Assembly (NCBI GenBank): GCA_963669455.1 | Contig: OY770026.1 | Coordinates: 2,170,001-2,234,000 of the forward strand | Reading direction: 5' to 3' | Length of the DNA stretch: 64,000 bases | Origin: JAWKWH01 sp963669455 | Lineage (GTDB): Bacteria > Pseudomonadota > Alphaproteobacteria > Rhizobiales > Rhizobiaceae | Shown: positions 53,162 through 62,785 of the stretch, one piece after another | How positions within the stretch are numbered: the stretch's first letter is position 1 | Layout: each line of letters opens with the position of its first letter | Translations under genes and position numbers: made by a program | The notes under the pieces: generated by a model | What the model saw: the letters and a program-made list of their open reading frames with translations, nothing else | The model's database searches: none | What the model was told of the DNA's origin: nothing

Positions 53162-53935
53162 ATGCCGGTATTTTATGGCAGGGAAATTACCTCAAGGCTG
53201 ATGCTGGGTACCGCGCAATATCCCTCGCCCGCCATTTTGGCCGATGCGTTTCGCCGCTCAGGCGCGGGCATTGCGACGGTGTCGGTCCGCCGCGAGGCGG
53301 GCGGCGACAGGGCCGGGCAGGATTTCTGGTCGCTGATTGAGGAGCTAGGTGTCGATATTCTGCCCAATACCGCCGGATGTTATTCGGTGAGGGAGGCGGT
53401 GACGACGGCGCATATGGCGCGCGAACTGTTCGCCACATCCTGGATCAAGCTTGAGGTCATCGGTCATGGCGACACGTTGCAGCCCGATCCGTTTCAACTG
53501 GTGGAAGCAGCAAAAGCCCTGTCGCAGGACGGGTTTGACGTCTTTCCCTATTGTACTGAAGATCTGGTGTTGTGTGACAGGCTCATCGAAGCGGGATGCC
53601 GGGTACTCATGCCCTGGGGCGCGCCGATCGGAACCGGGTTGGGGCTTAACAATGTCTATGGCTTGAGAAGCCTTCGTGCTCATTTTCCAGATATTCCGCT
53701 TGTGGTGGATGCAGGGCTCGGTCTGCCGAGCCAGGCCGCTGATGCCATGGAACTTGGCTATGATGCGGTGCTGATCAACACCGCCGTGGCGAAAGCCGGC
53801 GATCCGGCGTCGATGGCAGAAGCATTTTCCAAGGCGGTCGAAGCCGGCGCTCTGGCGTTTCAGGCCGATCCGATGGAGCCGCGCGACATGGCCGCCCCGT
53901 CAACCCCTGTTCTCGGAAAAGCCCTGCTTGGATGA
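53162..53935 (+). CDS. thiG: Thiazole synthase
   Basis: The 257-residue TIM-barrel ThiG forms the thiazole ring from deoxyxylulose phosphate, dehydroglycine and ThiS thiocarboxylate. The Schiff-base lysine is in TSWIKLEVIGHGDTLQPD, and MPWGAPIGTGLGLNN and VVDAGLGLPSQAADAMELG are conserved. The ATG follows the thiS stop by one base. It ends the second thi operon. Confidence 0.95.
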   Translation: MPVFYGREITSRLMLGTAQYPSPAILADAFRRSGAGIATVSVRREAGGDRAGQDFWSLIEELGVDILPNTAGCYSVREAVTTAHMARELFATSWIKLEVIGHGDTLQPDPFQLVEAAKALSQDGFDVFPYCTEDLVLCDRLIEAGCRVLMPWGAPIGTGLGLNNVYGLRSLRAHFPDIPLVVDAGLGLPSQAADAMELGYDAVLINTAVAKAGDPASMAEAFSKAVEAGALAFQADPMEPRDMAAPSTPVLGKALLG

Positions 53936-53967
53936 CGCCGCACAAACGGTGCATTCGAGCGGTAGCG

Positions 53968-55425
53968 TTAGCGGCTCCAGTAGAGCGGGGTCAAAATCAC
54001 CAGCACGGCCAAAATTTCCAGCCGCCCAAGCAGCATCGCAAAGGTTAGTATCCATTTGGCCAGATCCGGCAGGGTGGAATAATTGCCGCGTGGTCCGATT
54101 GTGTCGCCAAGGCCCGGTCCGACATTCATCAGCGCACTTAATGCGCCACTCAGTGAGGAAATGAAATCCACGCCGGTTGCGGCAAGCGCTACGGTGATGA
54201 TTGCCCATAAAAACAGGAAAGCACCCAAAAACAGCACGACGGCGCGCTGGATTTCGGCATCGACCGGACGGTCGCCATAGCGGACCGTTTGAACCGTGTT
54301 CGGGTAGATCAGTCGCTTGACCCCGCTTTTTATCAGCCCGAACAATATGACAAACCGGTATGTCTTGACGCCGCCCGTCGTCGAACCCGAACAGCCGCCG
54401 AGGAACATGGCAACGAATGCCAGCGCAAATGCAAACGGTCCCCAGGCGGTATAATCCGCTGTCGAATAACCGGTGGTGGTGATGACGGACATGAAATTAA
54501 ACGAGGCAATCGTCAGCGCATCGAACGGGCCAAGCCCGGCCGTGACACGCAGATAGATGGTCACCGCCAAAATGATGACAACGACATAGGCGGCGAAAAT
54601 ACGAATTTGCGGATCCAGCGCCGCATCAAGCCGCCCCCGCAAGGCAAAAAGGATGAGGGCGGAGAAGGGCAGGCCGCCGATAAACATGAACAGCGTTCCT
54701 ACCCATAAAATACCGGCATTACCGCCATAATGGCCAAGTGATTCATCGTGGGTGGAAAAACCGGCGGTGGAAACAGTCGTCAGCGCATGGTTGATCGCAT
54801 CAAATGCGCTCATGCCGGCAACCGAATAGGCGGCACCGCAGGCGAAAGTCAAAACCGCGTAGATGCTGATCAGGCCGGCGGCAAAGGTGGAAAAGCGCGC
54901 AAATGGCCTGTCATCGATATCCGATGATTCGATTTTAAAATAGGAAATGCCGCCAATATTCAAGAATGGAAGCAGAAACAGGCCAAGGGCAATCACACCC
55001 AGGCCACCCATCCATTGCAGGATTGATCGCCACAACATCATGCCCGGTGGCAATTTATCTATCTCGGCAATCACCGTTGCGCCGGTGGTCGTCACGCCTG
55101 CGACGGCTTCAAAGGCGGCATCTGTCGCCGACATGTCCAGGGATGAAGCAAGGAAGGGAATGGCGCCGGCAATACACATGGTCGCCCAAAGAAGGTTGAC
55201 CAGCAGAAAGCCGAAACGGGGCGATACCGCCGGTGCCCGTGTGTTGGTGGCAATGGCGACGGCGAGCGCCAGCCCGCCGGTGAAAAAGGATGAGGCGGCA
55301 AACACCTTCCAGTCTTCATGCCCATAGGAGAGATCAACCGCTGCGGGGATCAGCATCGATACCGAAAGATAGATCGCAAACACGGCGGCGATATGGATAG
55401 CGGCGCGAACGGATGTGCTTTGCAC
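53968..55425 (-). CDS. trkH: TrkH-family potassium uptake protein
   Basis: The 485-residue membrane K+ transporter has four pore loops, three of them clearly seen as TTTGATV, STAGFST and TTTGYST and the fourth as NVGPGLG. Ten or so membrane helices can be traced. The GTG at 55425 follows CGGAG by ten bases; an in-frame TTG at 55434 is an alternative. A TrkA partner that provides NAD-dependent gating is not in the window. It is convergent with thiG. Confidence 0.92.
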   Translation of the reverse strand: MQSTSVRAAIHIAAVFAIYLSVSMLIPAAVDLSYGHEDWKVFAASSFFTGGLALAVAIATNTRAPAVSPRFGFLLVNLLWATMCIAGAIPFLASSLDMSATDAAFEAVAGVTTTGATVIAEIDKLPPGMMLWRSILQWMGGLGVIALGLFLLPFLNIGGISYFKIESSDIDDRPFARFSTFAAGLISIYAVLTFACGAAYSVAGMSAFDAINHALTTVSTAGFSTHDESLGHYGGNAGILWVGTLFMFIGGLPFSALILFALRGRLDAALDPQIRIFAAYVVVIILAVTIYLRVTAGLGPFDALTIASFNFMSVITTTGYSTADYTAWGPFAFALAFVAMFLGGCSGSTTGGVKTYRFVILFGLIKSGVKRLIYPNTVQTVRYGDRPVDAEIQRAVVLFLGAFLFLWAIITVALAATGVDFISSLSGALSALMNVGPGLGDTIGPRGNYSTLPDLAKWILTFAMLLGRLEILAVLVILTPLYWSR

Positions 55426-55880
55426 GGATATCAAACTCCGGCTTTCGGTTCATGCATCGGCCGCAATGGCGGTCATCATCTTCCGGGCAAAATTGCCGGA
55501 TTGATAGGAATGCAATAGCGGATTGAGGGGGCAAGCCGCAAGTATTCTGCTGCATGTGATAACTGAATTGAGCCAAGTTACCGATTTTTCTTGCATTTTT
55601 TCGCCATAAGGCCCATATGCGCGGACAAGGCGCAAGGGTTGGTGATGAAACCGACTTTCCCCGAGGGACGTGTCGCGCTTTCACCTGACTTCATTCTTTT
55701 TTAAAATCTGAATGACTGGGTGCCCGATGGCAGATTGCCAAAGGGAACAATTCGACGCTGCCCGGTTTGCGGTCCTTAGCCGTATTTCCAGCCGCATTAA
55801 TTAAATCATCTGCCCGTCCGCAATGCGTTTGCGGCGGCATTTACAAAACGCGGTCAATAGAACCGCAGAAGAGAAAATAA
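55426..55880. other. Divergent intergenic region, 455 bp
   Basis: This long spacer between trkH and the helicase contains promoters for both but no confident consensus. The last 200 bases are A+T-rich, and a long 5' leader is common for RhlE-type helicases; I see no clear cold-shock box, RNA motif or small open frame with a good ribosome binding site. Confidence 0.4.
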
Positions 55881-57326
55881 TTGAATAATCAAAATATTAC
55901 ACAAGTTTCCTCAAGTGATAACTCCAACGCCACATTCGCCGAACTCGGCATTGATGGCATTCTTTTGAAGAATACTGAAAAAGCAGGCCTGCTGACGCCG
56001 AAGCCGATCCAGTGCCAGGCCATCGGCCCGCATCTGGACGGCAAGGACATTTTGGGAATTGCCCAGACCGGTTCCGGCAAGACGGCTGCGTTTGCGCTGC
56101 CGATCCTGTCGAAGATAATCGGGCTCGGCTCCAAAAGGCGGCCTAAAACGGTGCGCGCGCTTGTTCTGGCGCCGACCAGAGAGCTTGCTGTGCAGATCGA
56201 GGAGGCCTTTCGCACATTGTCGCGCGGCGCGCATATTTCCACCGCGCTGGTGCTTGGCGGTGTGTCGCGGAACTCGCAGGTTAACCGGCTTAGGCCCGGC
56301 ATCGACATTCTTGTCGCGACACCTGGACGGCTGACCGATCTGGTCAAAGCGAAAGATGTCGATCTGTCGGAAACCCGGTGGCTTGTTTTGGATGAAGCCG
56401 ATCGCATGCTCGACATGGGTTTCGTGCGCGATGTCAAGCGAATTGCCGAAAAGCTTCATCACAAGCGTCAAACGGCGCTGTTTTCCGCAACCATGCCGAA
56501 GGAAGTCAAAAGTCTGACGGAAGATCTCTTGAAAGATCCGGTGCATGTCGAGGTTGCCCGGCAAGGGACGACGGCCGTCGAGATCGATCAGAGCGTGGTG
56601 ATGGCGCGCACCAAGCAGAAGAGGGCTTTGCTGTCCAAAATGCTTGGCGATGACCAGTACCGTTCGGTAATCGTATTTTCGCGCACCAAGCATGGTGCCG
56701 ATCGGATCAACCGTGATTTGAAGCGCGACGGGTTTTCCACTGCCGTTATCCACGGCAACAAATCGCAAAATGCCAGGCAGGCCGCGCTGAACGGATTTCG
56801 CAAAGGCCGGGTTCGCATTCTGGTGGCAACGGATATTGCCGCGCGCGGTATCGACGTTCCAGGGATCAGCCATGTGATCAATTTCGATCTGCCGGACGAG
56901 GCGGAATCCTATGTCCACCGCATTGGCCGCACTGGCCGCAACGGGCAAAGCGGCATTGCGATCACCTTTTGCGATCCAGCGGAGAAGGCCAAGCTGAAAT
57001 CGGTCGAGCGGGTTATTCGCATGCGCCTTAAGGTGGCCTCCGATCATCTGGGCGAGCCGGATCCCGTTGCTTCCCGTGCGCCGAAGGTCGAGGCCCGTAA
57101 CGACAATGATACCGGCAAACGCGATCAAAAGCGCGGCAACCGGAACACGCCGCAACACGACAAGCGCAAGCGGCCACCTCGCAAAAACCCCGCGGCGGGC
57201 AACCAGCAGCAGCCGGTCAATCGCCATCAGCCGGAAAAACCGGCAGATGAACCGGCGGCCAAACAAAAGCCCAAAAAGCGGTGGAATCGCCGCAAATTTG
57301 CCAAGCGGGCCGCGCGCGCGGCGTAA
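55881..57326 (+). CDS. rhlE: DEAD-box RNA helicase, RhlE type
   Basis: The 481-residue DEAD-box helicase has the Q motif (LTPKPIQCQAIG), motif I AQTGSGKT, PTRELA, TPGRLTD, DEAD (VLDEADRML), SATMP, and motif VI HRIGRTGR. After about residue 385 a basic, Gln/Pro/Asn-rich tail rich in RK clusters follows, as in RhlE proteins that unwind rRNA and mRNA. Translation appears to begin at a TTG at 55881 with GAGAAAAT upstream, since no ATG precedes the Q motif at a plausible position. Confidence 0.92.
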   Translation: MNNQNITQVSSSDNSNATFAELGIDGILLKNTEKAGLLTPKPIQCQAIGPHLDGKDILGIAQTGSGKTAAFALPILSKIIGLGSKRRPKTVRALVLAPTRELAVQIEEAFRTLSRGAHISTALVLGGVSRNSQVNRLRPGIDILVATPGRLTDLVKAKDVDLSETRWLVLDEADRMLDMGFVRDVKRIAEKLHHKRQTALFSATMPKEVKSLTEDLLKDPVHVEVARQGTTAVEIDQSVVMARTKQKRALLSKMLGDDQYRSVIVFSRTKHGADRINRDLKRDGFSTAVIHGNKSQNARQAALNGFRKGRVRILVATDIAARGIDVPGISHVINFDLPDEAESYVHRIGRTGRNGQSGIAITFCDPAEKAKLKSVERVIRMRLKVASDHLGEPDPVASRAPKVEARNDNDTGKRDQKRGNRNTPQHDKRKRPPRKNPAAGNQQQPVNRHQPEKPADEPAAKQKPKKRWNRRKFAKRAARAA

Positions 57327-57451
57327 CCAGCCGCGACCGTCACCCGCTTGAGGGCTTTCAGGGCTGGCGAACCGGGCAGGATGTTGCTATCGGCAGGGTT
57401 TGGGTGCGATTGTGCCCGCATTGCGGACATTTGCGGCGGGGGACAGTTTTC

Positions 57452-58639
57452 ATGGCAGGTATCGCCGTATTGGCTGCGACCTACATTCTGTCGCAGTTCT
57501 ATCGCTCGTTTCTGGCGGTTTTGAGCCCGGCACTGGCGTTGGAAATCGGCGCGACCAAGGCCGATTTGTCGCTCGCCTCGGGGGCCTGGTTTCTCGTTTT
57601 TGCGCTGATGCAGTTCATCGTCGGCATTTCGCTTGACCGGTATGGGCCGAAACTGACGGCTTCCATTCTTGTTGGCGTGTTTGCTGCCGGCGGTGCCTTC
57701 GTGTTTGCCGGCGCAAGCGCGCCCTGGATGGTCGTCTTGGCAATGGTGATGATCGGGATCGGTTGTTCTCCTGTGCTGATGGCGTCATTTTACATTTTTG
57801 CAAAAACCTTTCCTCCGGCGCGATTTGCCGTCCTTGCCTCTTGGGTTATCGCCATTGGGATGATCGGCAATGTTGCAGGCTCCTCACCATTGGCCCACGC
57901 CGTGGACATCTTTGGGTGGCGCAGCGTGATGGCGGCGTTGGGGGTTGTCACTCTGTTTGCAGCTTTGATCCTCTATTTCGCCATTCGCAATCCTGAAAGT
58001 GACCATGACAGAGATGAGGCTGACACCGGACTTTCCGGCTATTTGACACTGATACGCTTGCCGGCGCTCTGGTGCCTGTTTCCGATCATGCTATTTAGCT
58101 ATGTTGCCTCGGCCGGTATTCGCGGCTTGTGGGCTGGCCCTTACCTCACTGATGTTTATGGCGCCGGAGAACTCGCTATCGGCGATGTAACCTTTTACAT
58201 GGCGATGGCCATGGTTGCGGGGAGCTTTGTCTATGGCCCGCTGGATTCGATTTTCCGGACCCGCAAATGGGTCGTGGTCATCGGCAATCTGTTCTGTGCT
58301 GCGGCTTGCGCCTGGCTGGCGCTCAACCCGCAGACATCCCTTTTTTCAACCACCGTCATCTTTGCGGTCATCGGCATGTCAGGGGCAAGTTTTGCGGTCA
58401 TCATCGCCCATAGCAAAGCATTCTTCCCGTCACATCTGACCGGGCGCGGTGTGACGCTGATGAATTTCTTCGGTATCGGCGGTGTCGGGCTGATGCAGGT
58501 CGCAACCGGCCGGGTTGTCATCTGGAGCGCTGATCCACAGGCCCCCGAAGTGGCCTATGGCAATCTTTTCGGGTTTTATGCGCTGGTGTTGGCCGGTGCG
58601 GTCGCCATCTATCTGTTTTCCCGCGACGCAAAACCTTAA
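57452..58639 (+). CDS. MFS transporter
   Basis: The 395-residue major facilitator has about twelve hydrophobic segments. The first cytoplasmic loop carries a diverged motif A (GISLDRYGPKL), and the membrane helices are Gly/Ala-rich (GVFAAGGAFVFAGASAPWMVVLAMVMIGIG). The substrate is not clear. The ATG at 57452 follows GGGGGAC; an in-frame extension from 57281 overlaps the helicase end and lacks support. It is convergent with the hydrolase. Confidence 0.85.
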   Translation: MAGIAVLAATYILSQFYRSFLAVLSPALALEIGATKADLSLASGAWFLVFALMQFIVGISLDRYGPKLTASILVGVFAAGGAFVFAGASAPWMVVLAMVMIGIGCSPVLMASFYIFAKTFPPARFAVLASWVIAIGMIGNVAGSSPLAHAVDIFGWRSVMAALGVVTLFAALILYFAIRNPESDHDRDEADTGLSGYLTLIRLPALWCLFPIMLFSYVASAGIRGLWAGPYLTDVYGAGELAIGDVTFYMAMAMVAGSFVYGPLDSIFRTRKWVVVIGNLFCAAACAWLALNPQTSLFSTTVIFAVIGMSGASFAVIIAHSKAFFPSHLTGRGVTLMNFFGIGGVGLMQVATGRVVIWSADPQAPEVAYGNLFGFYALVLAGAVAIYLFSRDAKP

Positions 58640-58640
58640 G

Positions 58641-59624
58641 CTACTCACCTGTCTCGCTTATCTCGCGAACCCAGGCAATGATTTTTGCGGCAACATCACC
58701 GGTCGTTGATGGCGAAAGCGCATCGCCTGCAAGAACGTGCTGATAGGGGTCTTCGGAATTTTCAACCGGAATGATCTTCCAGTCCGCACCCCAAACTTGC
58801 GCAATGCGTCTGGTTTCAAGCGGCATGACCACCTTGTCGCTATCGGAAATGATAAACAGCGCCGGGATTGTTGCGGTTTCGTACGGTGCCGCACTTGCAA
58901 GTGTGGTCATGGCAGCCAATGGCAGGGTCGCCCTTGTCGGATAGGAATAGGTGTTGTACTTGCGGTGCAATTCGTTTTGGGGTTCGTAACTGCGCTCCTT
59001 GCCGGCAATCAACTCTGCCAGATCGCCGCCCCAGGGCAGGGTTAAAAGGCTGGCGCCGGCTGCCTGAATGCCGAAATTGGGCGAAATCAGTGCCATTGCC
59101 GCGACATCATCGAGCAGCGTGGGTTCAGTGGCCCCCCAGGCCGCCAGAGCGCCACCGGTGGACGTGCCGATGATGACAACCCGCTCGCCAATCTTTCTGC
59201 CGATGGCGATCGCCTCGGCCAGATCATTGATCCAGCGATTGACCGTCGCGTCGGTCATTGCTTCGCCGTCACGGCCATGGCCGGTGAGGCGGGTGTAAAA
59301 CAGATTGGCGCCGAGCTCGCGGGCCACGATATCCGACAGGGGGCTGGTTTCGCCTTTCGAGGATGAAAATCCATGCAGATAGACAATCGACAGCGGTGTC
59401 TTGGCCTTGGACGCCGGATAGGCCCAGATGACCTGCTTTTCCAGCCCGTCACGGATATCGTCGAATGCTGCCTCGCTTGCGGCAAGATAAGCGTCGACAT
59501 CATCGCCAATGCTGGTGCTGTTAAACGTGACCGTCGTATCGACGGGAACACGGGGGCCGATTGCATAAAGCGTACCCACGGCAATGATGAGGATAATGAG
59601 GGTGATCAGGATTTTACGCAGCAT
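58641..59624 (-). CDS. Membrane-anchored alpha/beta hydrolase
   Basis: The 327-residue protein begins with a hydrophobic anchor (ILITLIILIIAVGTLYAIG) and then an alpha/beta-hydrolase fold: oxyanion YLHGFSSSKGE, nucleophile elbow GTSTGG, and a late acid (IISDSDKVVMP) and histidine (YQHVLAGD). It is related to carboxylesterases/lysophospholipase-like enzymes of unknown substrate, probably acting at the periplasmic face. The convergent MFS gene ends one base before it. Confidence 0.83.
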   Translation of the reverse strand: MLRKILITLIILIIAVGTLYAIGPRVPVDTTVTFNSTSIGDDVDAYLAASEAAFDDIRDGLEKQVIWAYPASKAKTPLSIVYLHGFSSSKGETSPLSDIVARELGANLFYTRLTGHGRDGEAMTDATVNRWINDLAEAIAIGRKIGERVVIIGTSTGGALAAWGATEPTLLDDVAAMALISPNFGIQAAGASLLTLPWGGDLAELIAGKERSYEPQNELHRKYNTYSYPTRATLPLAAMTTLASAAPYETATIPALFIISDSDKVVMPLETRRIAQVWGADWKIIPVENSEDPYQHVLAGDALSPSTTGDVAAKIIAWVREISETGE

Positions 59625-59805
59625 GGCCGGACCGGGTGACGATTTTCGATTGGCTTACTATGGCGCACAACCGGCTGGGGGTCTATTGCGCGATAGCGCG
59701 AAATGACACCGTCAGGTCGGTTGTGCGGATAAAGCAACAAAACCAATTGCGTCGCAATCGGAACAGGAGTTCCATATATTCATTTTATGCAACTTCGCTC
59801 ACCAT

Positions 59806-60255
59806 TCATTGACATCTGATCTTCGATCTACAAACGGATGTTTTGAATTCTTGCAGGAAAGCGGCCATCTTTGGCGTTTGCCCACCAGGAGCAATAATTG
59901 AGCACACATAGGATGAATGAGGTTTCAGCGCTTCTCCAAAAGTAAGCTCCCATCCATCTTCCACTTCTAGCATCTGCTCTGTCGAATAGATGAGGTGATC
60001 AACAAAAGCTGAGTATGCGCCTCCTTCATCGCCCTCAATCAAAGAGCACGCATCATCAGGCTTCGCAAAATGTGGCTTGCTTATCGCCAACGCCAAATGG
60101 GAACGATAGCTATCACGGGCTGATTGCGCGCGTTGAAGTTCGTCGGTTGCGTCCAGTTGGTATTTCACACCAACCAGAGCAATCAGCGCTATTGCAGCCG
60201 TTGCGATTGCCGCAACAGCTTCAATTGAATTCGCATTGCGAGAAAACCAATTCAT
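59806..60255 (-). CDS. Small membrane protein of unknown function
   Basis: The 149-residue product has a hydrophobic helix near the N terminus (AVAAIATAAIALIALVGVKYQL) followed by a charged helix and a domain with three cysteines (Cys93-type CSL, YVCSI, SVCRSKIRC). No family is recognised. Its ATG overlaps the stop of the agmatine-deiminase-type gene, so the two are coupled. Base composition is lower in G+C than the neighbours, suggesting recent acquisition with its partner. Confidence 0.6.
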   Translation of the reverse strand: MNWFSRNANSIEAVAAIATAAIALIALVGVKYQLDATDELQRAQSARDSYRSHLALAISKPHFAKPDDACSLIEGDEGGAYSAFVDHLIYSTEQMLEVEDGWELTFGEALKPHSSYVCSIIAPGGQTPKMAAFLQEFKTSVCRSKIRCQ

Positions 60256-61328
60256 GCTGTTGGCATCTGTTGTGTAGCACAATGGATGCCTCCGCCCACT
60301 TCACCCAATGCGTCGACATTCAGAGTAACTATTTCACGGTTCGGGTAGTGTTTCTTGAGAGCCGCAACAGCGATTTTGTCGGTTTCTTTATCTCCAAATT
60401 GCGCCGCAATAACAGCGCCGTTGCAAACATAATAGTTCGCATAAGATGCAACGAAGTTGATGCTTTTTACCCTCCTGAAATTTGGCTCGGGGATAACATC
60501 AACCATAAGTTTTGCATCAATTAGAGTGTCGTGAGTATTTAGAGCAGCCACATGGAAAGGGTCTATCATGTCAGGTTTATCAGGCAAGTTTATGAGGACG
60601 CGTCCCGGGCCTGTGAATCTAGCAAGGCTGTCTATATGATAGTCCGTAATATCTTCACCCCAAACCCCGTGTGACCAAATCATTCGGGACGCGCCATAGG
60701 CTTCCAGCAGCCGCTTCTCGATTTCTGCACGTGTCATGCCAGAGTTGCGATTGTCATTTACCCACGAGCTCTCATGCGCAATCAACAAGCCGTGGCCGTC
60801 GTGCTCAACTCCACCTGCTTCACCCTGCAAGCCACTTGAAATGATCGGAATTCCAAGACGCTCGGCCACACTTATCGCGATTTTCCCGTCGCGTTTGTGC
60901 ACCTGTTTTCCACCCCAGCCATTGAACTGAATGTGGCTGACGGCAAGTTTACCATCACCAGTTTTGCCAAAAAGCGGACCTGAATCGCGACACCATAAAT
61001 CTTCCGTTGGAATATCCCAAAGTGCGACCGAACTGGACAACAGCTTGCGGGCGGATGCGTGGTCATCCTTATCTGCCAGCATGACGACAGGCTCAAACTG
61101 TGATGTAGCGTTAGCAATATCGGCTATTGTGCCTTGTAGAATATCGAGAAATGCGCCGTCTGGATGAACTTTTCGGTTTACTGGCCACTGCATGAAAGTC
61201 CTCTCGTGTGGGTCTTCTTCTGGTGGCACAACAAGCCTTGGCGCTGCGCTAACCATGCCAATTCCTTCCATAAAAGTAATCAAGCAACTCGTGGCACCTG
61301 CAACCATGAAATCTCGTCGTCGGTTCAT
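60252..61328 (-). CDS. Exported agmatine deiminase/peptidyl-arginine deiminase-family protein
   Basis: The 358-residue guanidino-group hydrolase of the PPADC family has catalytic Cys350 in GGGIHCATQQ, the histidine in GGVEHDGHG region, and acidic residues in WCRDSGPLF and DITDYHIDSLARF. Unlike cytoplasmic agmatine deiminase it opens with a Tat-like signal (MNRRRDFMVAGATSCLITFM), so it probably acts in the periplasm or is lipid-anchored. Substrate could be agmatine or a secreted arginine derivative. GAGGAAA precedes the ATG at 61328. The region is lower in G+C than its surroundings. Confidence 0.85.
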   Translation of the reverse strand: MNRRRDFMVAGATSCLITFMEGIGMVSAAPRLVVPPEEDPHERTFMQWPVNRKVHPDGAFLDILQGTIADIANATSQFEPVVMLADKDDHASARKLLSSSVALWDIPTEDLWCRDSGPLFGKTGDGKLAVSHIQFNGWGGKQVHKRDGKIAISVAERLGIPIISSGLQGEAGGVEHDGHGLLIAHESSWVNDNRNSGMTRAEIEKRLLEAYGASRMIWSHGVWGEDITDYHIDSLARFTGPGRVLINLPDKPDMIDPFHVAALNTHDTLIDAKLMVDVIPEPNFRRVKSINFVASYANYYVCNGAVIAAQFGDKETDKIAVAALKKHYPNREIVTLNVDALGEVGGGIHCATQQMPTA

Positions 61329-61747
61329 CAATTTCCTCTTTTTCGCATCGCTTTAAACTGAACAACGCCATCACCAGTATATTCACTGCTAGCTTGTTAC
61401 AAAACCGATCCTTTTTGCAACGCGTATTCTCAACCAGCAATATCAATGATTTACGTGTCGCAAAGAGCAACCGTAAAGCTCATCAGTGCTGACGCTTGGG
61501 GCTCAATTCTGACCTTCGTTGTTTTTTTGAAGCAGGCTTGTGAAATGACGCAAATTTCGACCACATCAGCGTGATGATTGTGTCTTTACCGATTTCTTAT
61601 TGAAGATTCCGCAAATGGCCCAAAAAGCGCCAATTGTGCGGGGATTTGGAATAAATTTTCAAACATTGCTGTTTTTGGCTAATTCGGTGCTTGAAAGCCA
61701 TCGCCGCGGTTTCTACGGTTAACGGTAAAACAATTCAGGACCACGCA
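61329..61747. other. Intergenic region, 419 bp, A+T-rich
   Basis: The spacer separates the deiminase-type gene from the divergent cysK. It should contain both promoters. Its base composition is notably A+T-rich near the deiminase side. I see no clear open frame, RNA motif or insertion sequence remnant. Confidence 0.4.
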
Positions 61748-62785
61748 ATGTATCCAGACGTCATAGGACTTATTGGTAACACACCTCTCATCAGACTAAG
61801 ACGGGCGTCGGAGGAAACCGGCTGCGAGATCCTGGGCAAGGCCGAGTTTCTCAATCCGGGCCAGTCGGTGAAAGACAGGGCAGGCTTGTTCATCATTCGC
61901 GAGGCTGAAAAGCGCGGGCTGCTGCAACCGGGCGGGATGATCGTCGAGGGCACGGCCGGCAATACCGGCATAGGGCTGACGCTGGTGGCGAAGGCGCTTG
62001 GCTACCGGACGATGATCGTCATTCCGGAAACCCAGACCCAGGAGAAAAAGGATGCCTTGCGCTTGCTGGGTGCCGAACTGATCGAGGTGCCGGCAGCCCC
62101 CTACCGCAGCCCCAACAACTACGTAAAACTGTCCGGACGGCTTGCCCAACAACTGGCGTCATCCGATCCCAATGGCGCGATCTGGGCCAATCAGTTCGAC
62201 AATATTGCCAATCGCGACGGGCATGCTGCCACGACCGCCGAGGAAATCTGGCGCCAGACCGGCGGCAAGGTGGACGGCTTTGTCTCTGCGGTGGGAACAG
62301 GCGGCACGCTGGCCGGGGTATCAACCGGCCTAAAAGCAAAAAACAGGGATATAAAAGTGGCGATTGCCGATCCCTTCGGTGCCGCCCTTTATAGCTATTA
62401 CACAACCGGTGAACTCAAGGCGGAAGGCAGCTCGATTACCGAGGGGATCGGGCAGGGGCGCATAACCGCCAATCTTGAAGGATTTACACCGGATTTCACC
62501 TACCGGGTTTCGGATGCGGAAGCTTTGCCCATTGTTTTCGACCTGGTGGAAGAGGAAGGTCTTTGCCTTGGAAGTTCGTCAGGCATTAATCTCGCCGGCG
62601 CCATTCGAATGGCAAAAGACATGGGGCCGGGGCATACCATCGTCACCATGCTGTGTGATTATGGTAACCGGTATCAGTCCAAAATGTTCAATCCGGAATT
62701 TCTGCGTTCGAAGGAACTGCCGGTTCCAGCCTGGATCGAGCGGGTTCCCGCCGTCACGGTGCCCTATGAAGAGGAGCAAACGTGA
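61748..62785 (+). CDS. cysK: Cysteine synthase A
   Basis: The 345-residue PLP-dependent O-acetylserine sulfhydrylase forms cysteine from O-acetylserine and sulfide. The Schiff-base lysine is in NPGQSVKDRAG, the substrate loop reads EGTAGNTGIG in place of TSGNTG, and VGTGGTLAGV is the phosphate site. The GSSSGINLAGA block and C-terminal extension are as in rhizobial cysK. The ATG at 61748 is chosen; an in-frame TTG at 61691 lacks a site. Its stop overlaps the alaX GTG. Confidence 0.9.
   Translation: MYPDVIGLIGNTPLIRLRRASEETGCEILGKAEFLNPGQSVKDRAGLFIIREAEKRGLLQPGGMIVEGTAGNTGIGLTLVAKALGYRTMIVIPETQTQEKKDALRLLGAELIEVPAAPYRSPNNYVKLSGRLAQQLASSDPNGAIWANQFDNIANRDGHAATTAEEIWRQTGGKVDGFVSAVGTGGTLAGVSTGLKAKNRDIKVAIADPFGAALYSYYTTGELKAEGSSITEGIGQGRITANLEGFTPDFTYRVSDAEALPIVFDLVEEEGLCLGSSSGINLAGAIRMAKDMGPGHTIVTMLCDYGNRYQSKMFNPEFLRSKELPVPAWIERVPAVTVPYEEEQT

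Noticed and set aside
55911..57266. Long open frame opposite the RhlE helicase
   Set aside because: It mirrors the helicase codons, has no ribosome binding site or family features, and the plus strand encodes all DEAD-box motifs.
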